From Bryoerythrophyllum caledonicum (Eukaryota; Streptophyta; Bryopsida; Pottiales; Pottiaceae), in assembly GCA_963971425.1 (NCBI GenBank), contig OZ020518.1:11662190-11726189 (forward strand): DNA of 64,000 bases, in the 5' to 3' direction. Shown here piece after piece: positions 48,401-59,866 of this stretch. The first letter of the stretch is position 1, and the number at the start of each line of letters is the position of its first letter. Below the pieces are notes generated by a model. The model was not told where the DNA came from. It searched no databases and saw nothing but the letters and a program-made list of their open reading frames with translations. Both the position numbers and the translations under genes were made by a program.

Positions 48401-51230
48401 ATGGTGACATTGCAGCAGGGGGGCGTCGATACATTGGATTGTTTGTGGATGTGGTAGGGTTGGCTACTGCTAATTGGGAATGGCAGAAGGAAGTTAGGAG
48501 GCCAGGCCAGAACGAGACAGAGAATTTTCTTCTGGTTCGGTGTAAAAAAGGGTTATTCCGCACCGACTACATATAGCTGGGAAAACCGTGTTTTTGGGTG
48601 ATTGATTGTCGGCGTGGCGGTGGGAGGCATGGAGATAGTCATAGGTGAGACGCCCAGTTATCCGCAACTCTTGCACAACTGACATTATGGATGGCAAATG
48701 TTGAACGATGGAACGTCATCTTCTTATTACCAGCGGCCGAGTATGCGAACGAAGAGTTTTTTACAAAGGTGAAGCTTCCAGAGGGATGTACTGTGCGACA
48801 TGAATATTGGGCATTTGATCCCTGCTCGGTTATTCCCTATGCTCTTGATTTTACAGAGAATGGGCGTTTGGAGCAAGTAGTACAACCAATTGGCGATGTT
48901 ATGATTTGTATGCAGCACCATGTGGGTACATCTCCTGGCCCGAACTATGTTTCTAGAGACCTTCCACTTCCACTTGTATTCTTGGATCACTGGAATCAGG
49001 CACGCCAACCCTGTGAAATTGATTCACTTGCGAGATCTACATCAGAGCTGGCAAGATTAGTGGGCTTTTACTTGCCCCGTGGTTGGGGTTTAGTGGCGTG
49101 TAACATATCTCAGCCATTCCCACGATCCTTCAAGGAAATTTTCAGGGATCTGAGATTTTTATCATTGACGATTGAACAGACAGAGTTTCATTCCTATACA
49201 ACGAGTTGTCCGACAATTTTTAAGGACAACTGTTGCTCATGACTGGTGGAACAAGTATTGGTTGCAATATCGTACATGAGACCATAGAGGCGGTTGGTGG
49301 AGGAAGAAATAAAAACGACAATGAGGATGGCGGTGGTTTATATGAGAGATTGCTACGTTCAAGTACCACTGAAGATTCCTCATCTTGTAGTACCCCGAGG
49401 TATAGGACTTCAGACACCGATGAAGATGAAGTGAATCAGTCTCCTCCAAGAGAGAGGATTCCATCATCGCAGCGGGCGGTGGAAGATACTTCAGGGGAGA
49501 CGTCTACAGCACCTACATAGGAGATGCATGATACCGGTGTAGTGGATGTTAGTTTGTCGACAGTGGCAGGAAGGGGACGTACATTTAATGGTCCTAGGTT
49601 GGAGATGAAGGAAGAAGAATTGGACTCATTGGAATTTTTTTCGGTGTAGAGGAGGAATCCACAACCTTCAATGCCTTCTCAATCAGAGCCAGTATTGGAG
49701 ACACATGAGACGTTCGGAGGTACTCAGAGTGATACCACATCAAGTTTGCCTTCCGTTCCAAGATCTAGCGTATCCAGGGACATCATTGCATTTTAGAGGG
49801 GCTTCTCCTCAGAGCGAGAGATGACTTTCAATATAGAGGATGGCTTTTTCTACAATGATGATATCGAAAGGCATACGCGGGAGGGTGTTCCTGGCAATTA
49901 CCGATATGTTGAGTGCGCGTCCATTAGCATCGAAGATGTGGAAGATCGTCTAGTGTAGGATTATGAACTGTCTCCTATGGTAGGTAGCGCCATTGGACAC
50001 GTGGAGGAAGTCGTTGCGCTAGAAGATGAGCTCTGAGCATTGGAGCTATATACTATAGTAGAGCATGCACGTAGCTAAGGTGGCAGTTATATTAGTATAA
50101 TGCAGTTTAAGATGCGTCTATCGTTCGGTGGGTGGTATATATTTATATATTGGGCGGTTCATATGATATGTTTGATTTTAGAATCTCTCAACCATAGTGT
50201 GGAATTGCTTGATTATGTATGTTTTTGCATATAAAATATAGTGAGGTACTTAATACTGTCTTAGGAAATTGCATATGTATTTTTGTATCTCTTACACATT
50301 GTATTTGTAGTGCAGTACTCTAAAATCCTATAATAACTCAAAACACATTTATAATCTCTTTGGGCACATGATTATAATTTTGTAGCAGGATTTGTAAATT
50401 AGATAAGAAGTCATATATCTTTTTAAAAAAGGTCTCGAATGTAAAAAATATATTACTTCTATGAACATGAAGATGCCAATGTTTGACATGACAAACACAA
50501 AAAATTTGTGACAAAAAACATACTAAACTCTTGCCAAATTTTGATTTTTTAAAAAGTTATGAGCAAATAACTTGCAGCTTTGTACCAACAACCAATGCAC
50601 TTGGCTAAGTGCATAATTGCTTAATTGCGTGTTTCAAGTGAAAAAATAACACATTAATCCAAGTCAAACATATTCACACATTCACACGTTTTTTGGCAAG
50701 GTACCAAAAAAACTTCTTCATTTCCACATAAAACTTAGAGATCTTTATATTTTTCACTTTTTATTTTTCCTACAAAAATATATGGTGTAAAACTTCGTAT
50801 TGACCATTCAAAAAAATAAAATATGAATTGGCATTTTTTGAACCTCCACTCGTTGCACAATTGTTTTGAAAAAGCTACACCCCTTCTCTACCTCTAAAAA
50901 TTGTTGTACAAAGAAGTAATACCACGCTTAACATGATGGTAATGAATTTAGAGGTTGTATACAAGTATAATTTGACACCAAGTGAGGTCAAAGTTTGCTA
51001 ATCCACTTAACGCAGGGAAGAAATTGAACCACCTTCTGTACTTCAAACACTAAAATCTTTCAATTTGTGCACTCAAACTTTATGAAATTTTGTAGGTATA
51101 TCACTTAATAAGTCTTAATCGAGATCCTATAGTTAAAAGTAGAAATAAAAAATTACATTCCCTTCCTTACTCATTGCACTAGAATGAGCAATATTGAAGT
51201 ATTTTCGGTGTGAAAATGCCTTGGGGTTAA
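45450..51230 (+). mobile_element. Large element: about 0.57-kb inverted repeats of the TTAA family around a decayed gene (about 5.8 kb)
   Basis: The left arm (about 45450-46020) is the reverse complement of the right arm (about 50640-51230), matching through TAGGATCTCAATTATGACTT, CAGACTTTGACTTCA, TTTTTAGAGGTAGA and TTGACTTGGATTAATATG. The right arm keeps a family end (CCTTGGGGTTAAAG); the left arm has lost about 45 terminal bases. A degenerate gene reads outward from the left arm and stops about 600 bp before the right arm. This is the layout of a long-TIR DNA transposon that could have mobilised the short copies. The link rests on end homology, not on a recognised transposase. Confidence 0.65.
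46065..50036 (+). pseudogene. Decayed long coding region of unknown family inside the inverted-repeat element
   Basis: From MAPPKIDRIWDNHSWWIVEV on, long stretches of good protein text run along the plus strand with stops and a few frameshifts: a first domain to about 46420; a Pro/Ser/Glu-rich linker (46485-47060); KFPQKQWRDGIMPLNEYPDT to MRMGMELSW (47430-47756); MANVERWNVIFLLPAAEYAN to LPRGWGLVACNISQPF (48691-49200); and an acidic tail with GNYRYVECASISIEDVEDRL (to 50036). I do not recognise the family. Many of the stops are TAG, and several of the TAG, TAA and TGA stops are what CAG, CAA and CGA become by C-to-T change, consistent with methylation-driven decay. No catalytic signature could be named. 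It could be the transposase or a passenger gene. Confidence 0.55.
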
Positions 51231-52489
51231 AGTCACCTTCTGGTAACCAACCGAAACCCATAACCAACACCTCTAAAAATGGAATATACCCAACCAACTT
51301 CCATCCCAGAACCATCCATTTAACTCCAAGTGAAGGTTTGTTGTTAGTCACGACCCATTAATTTAGTCAACGCTAATAACGGGGCTCCTTATCCAGTCGG
51401 TGCTTCACCTAAACATGACAACACACGTTGAAATCCATAACTAATTCACATTTTATCATGAACTCACTCCACTAGAAATTGGCTATCACTAAAAGATACA
51501 TGTATTATCATTTGTTCTCTCCTGCACATTGCTTACCTTGTCGGTTATAGGGACTCAACTTAAGAATTTTACAAGTAGATTGCACATGTGTGTTTGGAAG
51601 GTTTGGACATGTGGAGGAAGAAAAGAGCTCATCCAACTTTAGTAAAAAAGTCCACACACGTAGGAAAGCGCCGCAGAGGTCAACAATCAGCTTCCAAGAA
51701 TCAAGTGAAGTCATCTCATTCGGCAAATGTATATAATAGTGGGCATTAAATGCGCCGTTTGGGAGCATTGACTTCTCCGGAGCGAAAAGGCTCATTGGTA
51801 GCCTATGAGATCATGTTTGAAGTGAATGGAGTTCCACACTCTTCGGTCAAGTGGCGCTTTACTTGGCCCCCACCGACAACAGTTTCCACGGATCTCCCCA
51901 CTTCCTGCTCCTGTTCAGCGAGATGACTTTCGGTGCCTACCAATCACCATTTTGTCAACATTAATTATCAACTTGGTGGAGGTATTATGTTACACCATTT
52001 GAAAGTGCCAAGGACTGAGTCTTTAGTTCCCCCCTATCTTATGTTAGTAAATGGGATTCACGTTCATGGGGTGACTTGACTTGGGAGAGGTGTGGAGAAT
52101 GCCCCAGCGCAAATTGACCTCCTCGTTGGGAGTTTCCCAAGTGGGCCAAACCTAGCCCCTATTTTATTTTTGGATGGGGTCCTAATTTTAGCGAGGGAGG
52201 GATGATGACTGTTGACCCCAAATTTGTCCCAAAAAATCCAAAAAGGCCTTCTGGATCCCCGAAAATAAGAAGGCTAGAAAAATGACCCCATTTAATTAAG
52301 ACGGGGGCCCACCTTGGGTAACTTCCAACGCCGGGGGGTCAATTTGCCTTGGGCTGTGGAGAATTATACCCTTCAGTGCATATACTGTGGACCAAGCTAC
52401 AGTATTCTGAAATACCTGCACTAATTCCAGTATTCGAACATTGCGGTGGTCGGCCTCAATTCTCAATCCACATCAAACCATGTACTTCA
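51231..52489. other. Intergenic with unit-length open frames but no gene
   Basis: Mixed-composition sequence. Pieces such as GGGGGCCCACCTTGGGTAA (near 52300) and GTGGGCCAAACCTAGCCCC look like remnants of another repeat, related in style to 59440-59690. No supported gene. Confidence 0.35.
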
Positions 52490-52835
52490 GAAATAGTGTG
52501 GGATGTTTCAAAATTGTTGACACAATATTAATGTGGATTGATGGAGGGGTGGTGGTGAGAACCGGGGAGTGGAAGATATTTGGTAGTGAGTGGTGTTGCG
52601 GTGGCATTGAGGTGGCGGTGAGTGGTGGTGAGAACCGGGGAGTGGAAGATATTTGGTAGTGAGTGGCGTTGAGGTGGCATTGAGGTGGCGGTGAGTGGTG
52701 GTGAGGTGGCGGTGAGCGGCGTGATACATGTTTAAATGTGTCCACATTAATTGTATTCTAAAACCAAAATTGATGTGGTCGACATCATTTTTTCACCCAC
52801 GTTATCAAATGCATCCACACTATATTTAGTATTTA
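52490..52835. mobile_element. Short inverted-end element with GGTGG minisatellite, copy 2
   Basis: Starts AATAGTGTGGGATGTTTCAA and ends AAATGCATCCACACTAT. The interior holds a duplicated unit of about 75 bp (GGTGGTGAGAACCGGGGAGT and GAAGATATTTGGTAGTGAGT, twice). Its outer parts match 38178-38425. Confidence 0.7.
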
Positions 52836-52856
52836 GTGTGCATTATTCACTGTATT

Positions 52857-54150
52857 GATAGTGTGGATTTGTTAATGATGTGAATTACCTACACTAATTT
52901 ACATCAAGTACATGCAATTTCAAGTTTTAATTGGCTATTTGGTTTCAAGCATGACTCTATCGGTCAACAATTGCATGTAAATTTTCAATTAATGAAGGAT
53001 CTCAAACCACTTTGGTCTACACTATATTCAGAGAAATTATTCATCGTTCATTAAATGTAGTATGGACCATAATAGTTCCAATTTCTACACTAATTGTAAA
53101 TTTACATGCAATTGTTGACTGGCACACACTTGATTAAGAATGATTACCCAAATAGAGATTGACATGCATGTGGGTGTAGGTGATTAGTGTAGGTGATCAA
53201 CATCATTAACCCCTAAGGGACCAAACGTCCCCCCGAGGTCATTTTGGATTTTGGACATGTACCTACAATTCGAAAAAAAATCCTTTTTAATTGATTTTTT
53301 TTTCAAGATAGGATCTCATAAGAGCTTTGTGGAGATACATTTTTTATTTTTTTTGGATTTGTGGTTTGAAAGTTAGTACCACTTAAAGCCAAAAGTGGGG
53401 ACACCGGGCACCTCCAAAATTTTTGACAAAAGTTTCTATTGACAATGAGATTTTTCACACATATAAAGAATATTTTTTTTTTGGAAAGTTTCAAAAAAAA
53501 ATCTTGTCTTTAGTGTAAAAAGGCATTTTATTCCAAGTCAAACATTTTCACACATTTTCGGGCAACGGGGGGAAAAAAATTCATCTTTTCTACATAAAAC
53601 CTAGAGATCTTCATATTTTTCACTTTTTATTTTTTCAACAACAATATGTGGTAAAAACCTTCTTATTAACCGTTTGGATTATCATTTGAATACATACGTA
53701 GTTTACAAAAAATAAAACGTGAAATGGCAATTTTCGAACCTCCACTCTTTGCACACTTGTTTTGAATATGCTACACCCCTTTTTTACCTCTAGAAATTGG
53801 TGTGTTGGGAAATAACATCATGCTTAAGACAATGGTAAAAGATTTAGACCTTGTACAATGCAAAAATTTGATTCAAAGTGAAGTCAAAGTCTGCTGATCT
53901 ACTCAACGCAGGGAAGAAAATGAACCATTGTTTTGACTTCAAACACTAAAATCTATCAATTTGTCCGGTGGATTGCAACCAAAATTTTACAACATGTTCA
54001 TAATGAAGTCTATTTAAAGATCTTTTGGTTGAAAATCCAAAATTCACTTTAAAATGTGATTTTCATGTCTCTTTTTGGCAGTGACAGTTTTGGACTAGTT
54101 TTAGAGCGAAAGTGGTCGTGGTCCTTTAGGGGTTAATGAATCCATACTAG
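52857..54150. mobile_element. Foldback element split by TTAA copy C
   Basis: Left end GATAGTGTGGATTTGTTAAT then GATGTGAATTACCTACACTAAT. Inverted right end ATTAGTGTAGGTGATCAACATCA, then copy C, then TTAATGAATCCATACTA. An inner inverted pair (GTCAACAATTGCATGTAAAT near 52973 and its complement near 53097) supports the palindrome. Without copy C the element is about 360 bp. Confidence 0.78.
53206..54136 (+). mobile_element. TTAA-flanked element, copy C (931 bp)
   Basis: Begins TTAACCCCTAAGGGACC and ends GGTCCTTTAGGGGTTAA, with an interior closely matching copies A and B. It lies inside the right terminal repeat of another element; the left terminal repeat of that host shows a single TTAA at the matching place. 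This is direct evidence for insertion into TTAA with duplication of those four bases. Confidence 0.92.
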
Positions 54151-54207
54151 ATACAATGAACGGTGTACCAATTGACTCTTGAGGTAGTGCCACGTCACAC
54201 TATGACC

Positions 54208-54360
54208 AATCCCTAAGGACCAAAAGTCCTAAGGTGGGCTTCTGAAAGTCTTTGAGGTATGTTTCCCATGATTGCATTTCTAAGTGTAAAATTTTCACTC
54301 GAAGACAATTTAAAGTTTTCTCACCATCTTTAAGCAAGGTGCAAAAACAAAATTCATTTG
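54208..54360 (+). repeat. Truncated start of a TTAA-family member
   Basis: CCAATCCCTAAGGACCAAAA and the following GGTGGGCTTCTGAAAGTC resemble the first part of copies C and E (reverse), then homology fades. No right end was found. Confidence 0.45.
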
Positions 54361-54826
54361 GATTATTTTATTACAAACTTTGACAAATTCTCAAAGGAAG
54401 CTTATGTTGGCAAAAAATGGCGATCAAAGTTTTGCCTCAGATGATGTAGTCATAGCACCAAAACTCTCAAAAATATCTACCATGTAGGCACTTTGGAGGC
54501 CAATGAACTTTGGATTTTGGCCTCTTGAATGAAGGCTAAGCGTAGGCCACACTCTAGCCATTCTTGCAATCTCAATTGATGGAATTCAATGGCCTCTCGA
54601 CATTTGGTTATAATGTGCAGTGGCCTTTAGAGCCTCTCCACCGCAAACAATCCAAAAGACAATTTTTCATCAACTCAATGAGCCCCTAAAAATGAACTTC
54701 CCCACCTATAACACACCAAATTTGCACCCACCAACTCCAAACAAAATTTTAATTTTTTTTGTAGGCCACCTATAACCCACCACACACGTACAGAAAGACA
54801 AAAATCTCATGACAACGTCATCTCAG
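54361..54826. other. Intergenic, no feature recognised
   Basis: AT-rich; nothing gene-like and no resolved repeat. Confidence 0.35.

Positions 54827-54884
<58 letters not shown>
54827..54884. repeat. Compound microsatellite (ACAT)n(AT)n
   Basis: About six ACAT units run straight into about 17 AT units. Likely length-variable and prone to assembly error. Confidence 0.97.
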
Positions 54885-54886
<2 letters not shown>

Positions 54887-55016
54887 TAATATAGGTTTAC
54901 TATGTCTTCTAAATGCACTTTATTTCCAAACAATTTCTAATTAATCTAGAGTAATAGAGGCACCTTACATCCAAATTTATAATTGGCATGCAGTTTGGCA
55001 AGTGTGGTGGAGAGGC

Positions 55017-55566
55017 TTAACCCTTAAGAGCCCAATCGACCATATTCTGGTCGATCCCGAATTTTGAGGAGCTATAGCCGGCTTAAAAAAGATTTTTCTT
55101 GGATTTTTTTTTTACTTTCCAGAAGTTTGGTGAGTTGGGAACTACATCCAATTTACAGAACCTCATTTGGAATCATAGATTGTTCACATCAAGCCTTCAA
55201 ACACAAACGGGGCAAAGTTTTCTTAGTGTTAGAAAACTTACTATTAGGGGAAACTAATAGTATTCTTCTTGAGCTATTAGTAGCCTTTTTCTATTTTATC
55301 ATATAACATATAATATTAGCCAATCATATCAAATTTCAAGTACTAATAATAGAAAGCGTAATTTCTATTGATTTTTAAAGTTTTACCCTTTTTAATTCAT
55401 TACAAAATAAATAGTTACTATTTTAAGGAATTCAACCGTATCGATCTAATTTAAGCATTAAGGTCTTCATATTTTCTTTAGAGAAAAACTTCATAAGGGT
55501 TAGGGAACTCACATTTTATAACACATCTAAGTTTTTCTCCAAACCCCTCGGGCTTTTAGGGGTTAA
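55017..55566. mobile_element. TTAA-flanked element K (550 bp)
   Basis: Begins TTAACCCTTAAGAGCCC and ends GGGCTTTTAGGGGTTAA, inverted over about 17 bases with mismatches. A small CGACCATATTCTGGTCG palindrome lies just inside the left end. The interior is non-coding and not obviously related to copies A-E. Confidence 0.75.
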
Positions 55567-55829
55567 AGAATAGTTGATTGATAGTTCCTCAAAATTGTGA
55601 TGTAGAAGAAGGTTATAGACATTTTGAATTAGTTTAAATCTAATTTTCTATTATAACACGTGCTATGATAGAAAACTAAATTCACAAAAGACACACGATA
55701 GTAAAGTCCTTGGATGCCAAGCATAGATAATATAGACGGTCTACTATAGCACGTGGGAAATATTACAAACAACAATTTGATATGTCTAGTTGTGTGAGTG
55801 AATACACCTCAAAATTTCTTTCTTCTTCT

Positions 55830-56585
55830 ACCCTAAACGGAACTTTGGAGGTGCTAGAACTCATTTTTGCATGAAATCCATGCAGAATTCGGTTGTGAAA
55901 TTTGGAGTGCATATTTATGCACACATTACATGAACACTTTGCAAAAATTAGATCATGATTTGGAGTTATAGAACTCATGGAAAAGCCATAATTACAATAC
56001 AAAATACATCAAGTACACTAAAATACAATGAATACCATGCCACATACTATGTTGTATTTCATACACAAGAAAAATGATTCTGGTCTTAAATTTTGATTGA
56101 AATTTGTCTTTAAGATATTCTTCATTGTTTTATGATTGTGATCTCTCATTGCATACAAAACTTTCATTTTACTTTGTATAAGTTTGGAACATCTTTGTAT
56201 ACAATCAAGCAGACAAAGGTAAAAAATCATCAATGTTCATGTGTAAATGTTTTCTTCACACATGACATATCAATGCGAAGCTATTGACCTAGTGCACATG
56301 TGAACCTCTTTTATTCAAAGTACAAAAATTCTTGCAAGAATCTATTGATGTATAAAGTAGTGTACCCTCCGAAGTCCACAATTTTCATTACAAATACACG
56401 GTAACTTTAAGCACTATAATCCATTCCATCAACCATTGGATGTTGTGCACATCTTCCCAAAAGTTTAAGTCACGGTTTGAGTTCAATTTTGTAAGGTTTG
56501 ATGGATACTAAAATTAGACATTATCTTTCCATCAAGTTAGTTCAAAGAAAAAAATCAGCACATGTCTTGGTTTTGGAGAAACATC
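55830..56585 (-). mobile_element. Copy M of the L-type element, opposite orientation
   Basis: The reverse complement matches 57280-58020 along its length, with shared text such as CTTTGGAGGTGCTA, GAATACCATGCCACATACTA, TGCGAAGCTATTGACCTAGT and TTGGATGTTGTGCA. The terminal sequence is worn. With copy L it forms a large inverted pair around a spacer of about 650 bp. Confidence 0.75.
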
Positions 56586-57238
56586 ACATGCACACTAAAG
56601 CGTTCAGATTTTTCTTAAGCTTTGTCGGATCAGATCTGTAGATCAATTTTGTTTTCTTCAAAGAATTGGTCTAAGATGACCTGAAACTTGCGGATGGAGA
56701 GGGATACCATAGGATTTTGCAGGACCCAATGCGTTGACAATTCTTATTCCAACCATAAATTATGCCCTCTCATGATGAGAAACACCCGTGTCATGAGTTG
56801 CAAGCAACTTGTGTACGTGCCGCAAAATTCCTCGTCATTATCAAATTGTTTTGCAACAGTGGTTTTGCGTGATAACTAATGCGCACCATCGCATCTTCCG
56901 GGATTCCTGCATTCAGAGTCAGCGTGCCTTATGTCAAAGTCCACTCTTCATGCACCATGCTCGGCGCTCACCATCCACTACACGTAAAATACTCACATCA
57001 GGAATCACGTTTCCTCTTCAAAATGCTATTGAGGAATCACTATAAGAAAGCCTGTATGAGACTACTTTTTCAAAGAGTTATAGCAAATATAAATTGCCAT
57101 TTTTGGTGTACTCAATGGTCATCTCACACCATCTTTCTAGTAGTGAAATTTTCATCCCCAACATCATGACTCTTCAAGTAAGATAAGTTGATTACTTTCA
57201 ATGTTTCCATTTCTTGGCTGCTAGAGCACCCGCATTGC
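56586..57238. other. Spacer between copies M and L
   Basis: Holds open frames at 56688-57169 in overlapping registers but no recognisable protein and no exon signals. Confidence 0.35.
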
Positions 57239-58044
57239 CTAACCCTTTACCGCCTTGGTATGTTTCTCGAAAAACCAAGATTTCTGCTGATTTTTTCTTT
57301 GAACGAGATTTGATGGAAAAATAATGACTAATATTAATATCTAACTTTCAAAATTGAACTTAACCTGTGACTTGAACTTTGGGGAAATTTTGCACAACAT
57401 CCAACGGTTGATGGAATATATTATAGTGTTTAAAGTTACCGCACACTGGTAGTGAAAACTGTGGAATTTGGAGGGTGTACTACTTTAACCATCAATAGAT
57501 TCTTGCAAGTTTTTTTTTACTTTGAATAAGAGCAGCTCACATGTGCACTAGGTTGATAGCTTCGCATTGACATATCATATGTGAAGAAAATATATATACA
57601 CAATTATTGGTGATTTTTTAGCTATTTTCTACTCGATTGTATACAAAAATGTTCCAACCTTGTATGAATTAAAATGGAAGTTTTGTATGTGAGGAGAGAG
57701 ATCAACAATCACAAAACAATGAAGAATGTCTTAAAGATAAATTTCAATCAAAATTTAAGACTAAAATCGATAGGCATGTGTGTGAAATACAACATAGTAT
57801 GTGGCATGGTATTCATTGTATTCACTGTATTTTAGTGTACATGATGTATTTTGTGTTGTATTCCTAGCTTTTCCAAGAGTTCTATAAATCCAAATCATGA
57901 TGTGATTGTTGGAAAGTGTTCATGTAATGTGTGTGCGAATCCGAACCTGGTATCTCGAAGCCTAATTCCTCATGGATTTCATGCAAATTGAGTTTTAGCA
58001 CCTCCAAAGTCCCATTTTGAGCTTCTTGGGCGGTAAAGGCTTAA
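57239..58044 (+). mobile_element. L-type element with CTAACCCTTTACCGCC ends (806 bp)
   Basis: Begins CTAACCCTTTACCGCC and ends GGCGGTAAAGGCTTAA. The ends are an inverted pair with one or two mismatches, in the same style as the TTAA family. Non-coding. Parts recur at 62260-62430 (CATCCAACTATTGATGGAAT, TTGGAGGGTATACTAC). Confidence 0.7.
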
Positions 58045-59077
58045 GTTGCCATGCCCGTTGGCTTACTAGGTGTGGATGCTTTTAGTGAAAAATTCATGAT
58101 CCCTTTGCTCTACATAAAGGAAGGCTTTGACATTTTGTTCACTTGTGAATCATGCCACCTCCTTGGATTGTGTTGTAGATGGTCATTTAGGAAGTCCACA
58201 AAATGAACCTCATGAACTTAATCCCTCAAGCACTTATAAACCTCTAAAATTTCTTGACTATTTTATAACAAAAACATTTTCGAACTGTTCATTTTAGTGC
58301 AAAGATTGAAAATGAAAATGAAGTCTTTATTTCCATCACCAACTGTAATATTTGAATTCTTACCACACCATACTTTAAACCCCAATCGGATAAGAGTCTC
58401 GCTCTTGGCCAATCATATTCTAGAATTCCCTTTGATTTGTGACATGTAGCTTTCTCCACCATAGTGTAAAGCCCAAGAAAAAAATTTAGAGTTTAGGGTT
58501 TAGAAATTATAGTCTACGGTTAAGGAATTACAATTTAGGCTTTCGAGTGCAAGGGTTATATGTGGCGTTTTGGGTTTCGGATTTGATTGAAGGAAATGGG
58601 GCTACAGACACGAGCTAGGGAAACAAAGAGGGAATGACCTCATTTGCCTCCGTCCATCCTCGCCAAAAGCAATCAACCTCTTCAAATGTTACAGCGTGGC
58701 AGCGGAAAAAACCATAACACATATTGAAATTAACATTTATACTTTGTCATCCATTTTTTTTGTCATAACCATATTTCATCCACCATTTCCATCCATTAGA
58801 CAAATTTCCATCCATTATACAAATTTCCATCCAAAATAGCCACCCTAAATTGCATTTCCCCCAACCCATTTTACTACCTCGCACTTCATTGAACTACCCG
58901 TGCTCCTATCTACAGCCCAATAATTTCTCCGGCTTTTCCAACTTCAACACTTATAAAAGTAAAATCAATGAAGTAGAGAGCGACAAATAACAAAGAACAC
59001 AAAAAAGAGTAAAATTTTAGCGAGCATCAATTTCCGGAACATATATGAGGTTATAACACAAATAACATTTACTCCCT
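58045..59077. other. Intergenic, no gene recognised
   Basis: Includes TTAGAGTTTAGGGTTTAG-like telomere-motif text near 58485 and short direct repeats of TTTCCATCCATT near 58770-58840. No gene. Confidence 0.35.
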
Positions 59078-59273
59078 AAAGGCCCTTCGACGAATCTCTA
59101 CTCCTTTGACCAAAATTTGCCAAGATGGACTTTATGAGAATGTAACCGTAGGATCTCCTTCTAAACTTGTATGATTCAAAGTGGTTAAAATTAAGTGAAT
59201 TCTGATTGTACAGATTAAAAGATAACTCCAACCAAAGTACCCCGCAGGCAAACTTGTGCCTTCACAGGTTAAA
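59078..59273 (-). mobile_element. Short deletion remnant of the TTAA family
   Basis: Begins ACTCCCTAAAGGCCC and ends CCTTCACAGGTTAAAG. The interior GTAACCGTAGGATCTCC and GTACAGATTAAAAGATA match the same segments in copies E and F. Only about 195 bp remain. Confidence 0.55.
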
Positions 59274-59866
59274 GAAGGTCGACTCTAGTCGGTTCCACTC
59301 TCTTTCCAGGAAAACATCCATTTCACCGATCTCACCCTAGTGGAATGCCAAAATACCCGGTCGAGCGTTGTACCACACCTCCAACTCAGGAGGGTAAAGG
59401 AAGGTAGGAACAAAATCGACCCCTAATTTTTACATCAAAGAGGGATCCTATCTGATCAAAGGGAAGGCTCACTAGGGTAATTTGGAGCACCATGTCGCAA
59501 ATTTGGCCCAAACAATCCCAAAAGAAAGCCTCTGGAGCCCCAAAAGTTAGAAGGCGAGAAAAACGGACCCACCCAACGCTCGACGGGGTAAATAGGGAGA
59601 TCCATGGAAAAGAGGCAAGTGGTGGGCCTCACACTCTTGCACGACTTGGGAAGGGTGTGGGGCCCGCCCTCCCACCCACCTCCCTTTGACATTCCCATCC
59701 CAACCGAGGCGTCAAAGCGCACGGCCCTTCCTACTCGCAAAGTGGCGGAGTCGATGCAGGCTATGGTGGAACATGATATGGGCGGCCTCACGCCTCGCGT
59801 TTGACATTCGCCCGGCTCCTCTCACGCACTCACACTACAGCTTCCTACGTCGGACTGGCTTCGGAG
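59274..59866. other. Upstream region and likely promoter/5' UTR of the PSY-like gene
   Basis: Moderately GC-rich. Open frames on both strands (59456-59970) are not supported by family or splicing. Text like GGGCCTCACACTCTTGCACG resembles 52300-52340, suggesting a shared old repeat. The leader CTCACGCACTCACACTACAG precedes the ATG. Confidence 0.4.

Noticed and set aside
45450-51230. LTR retrotransposon interpretation
   Set aside because: The arms are inverted, not direct, and no reverse transcriptase, integrase or protease motif is visible.
52473-52747. His/Pro/Ser-rich minus-strand frames
   Set aside because: Translation of the GGTGG minisatellite.
59456-59804. Overlapping frames on both strands upstream of the PSY-like gene
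   Set aside because: GC-rich leader sequence; part resembles a repeat near 52.3 kb; no family match.
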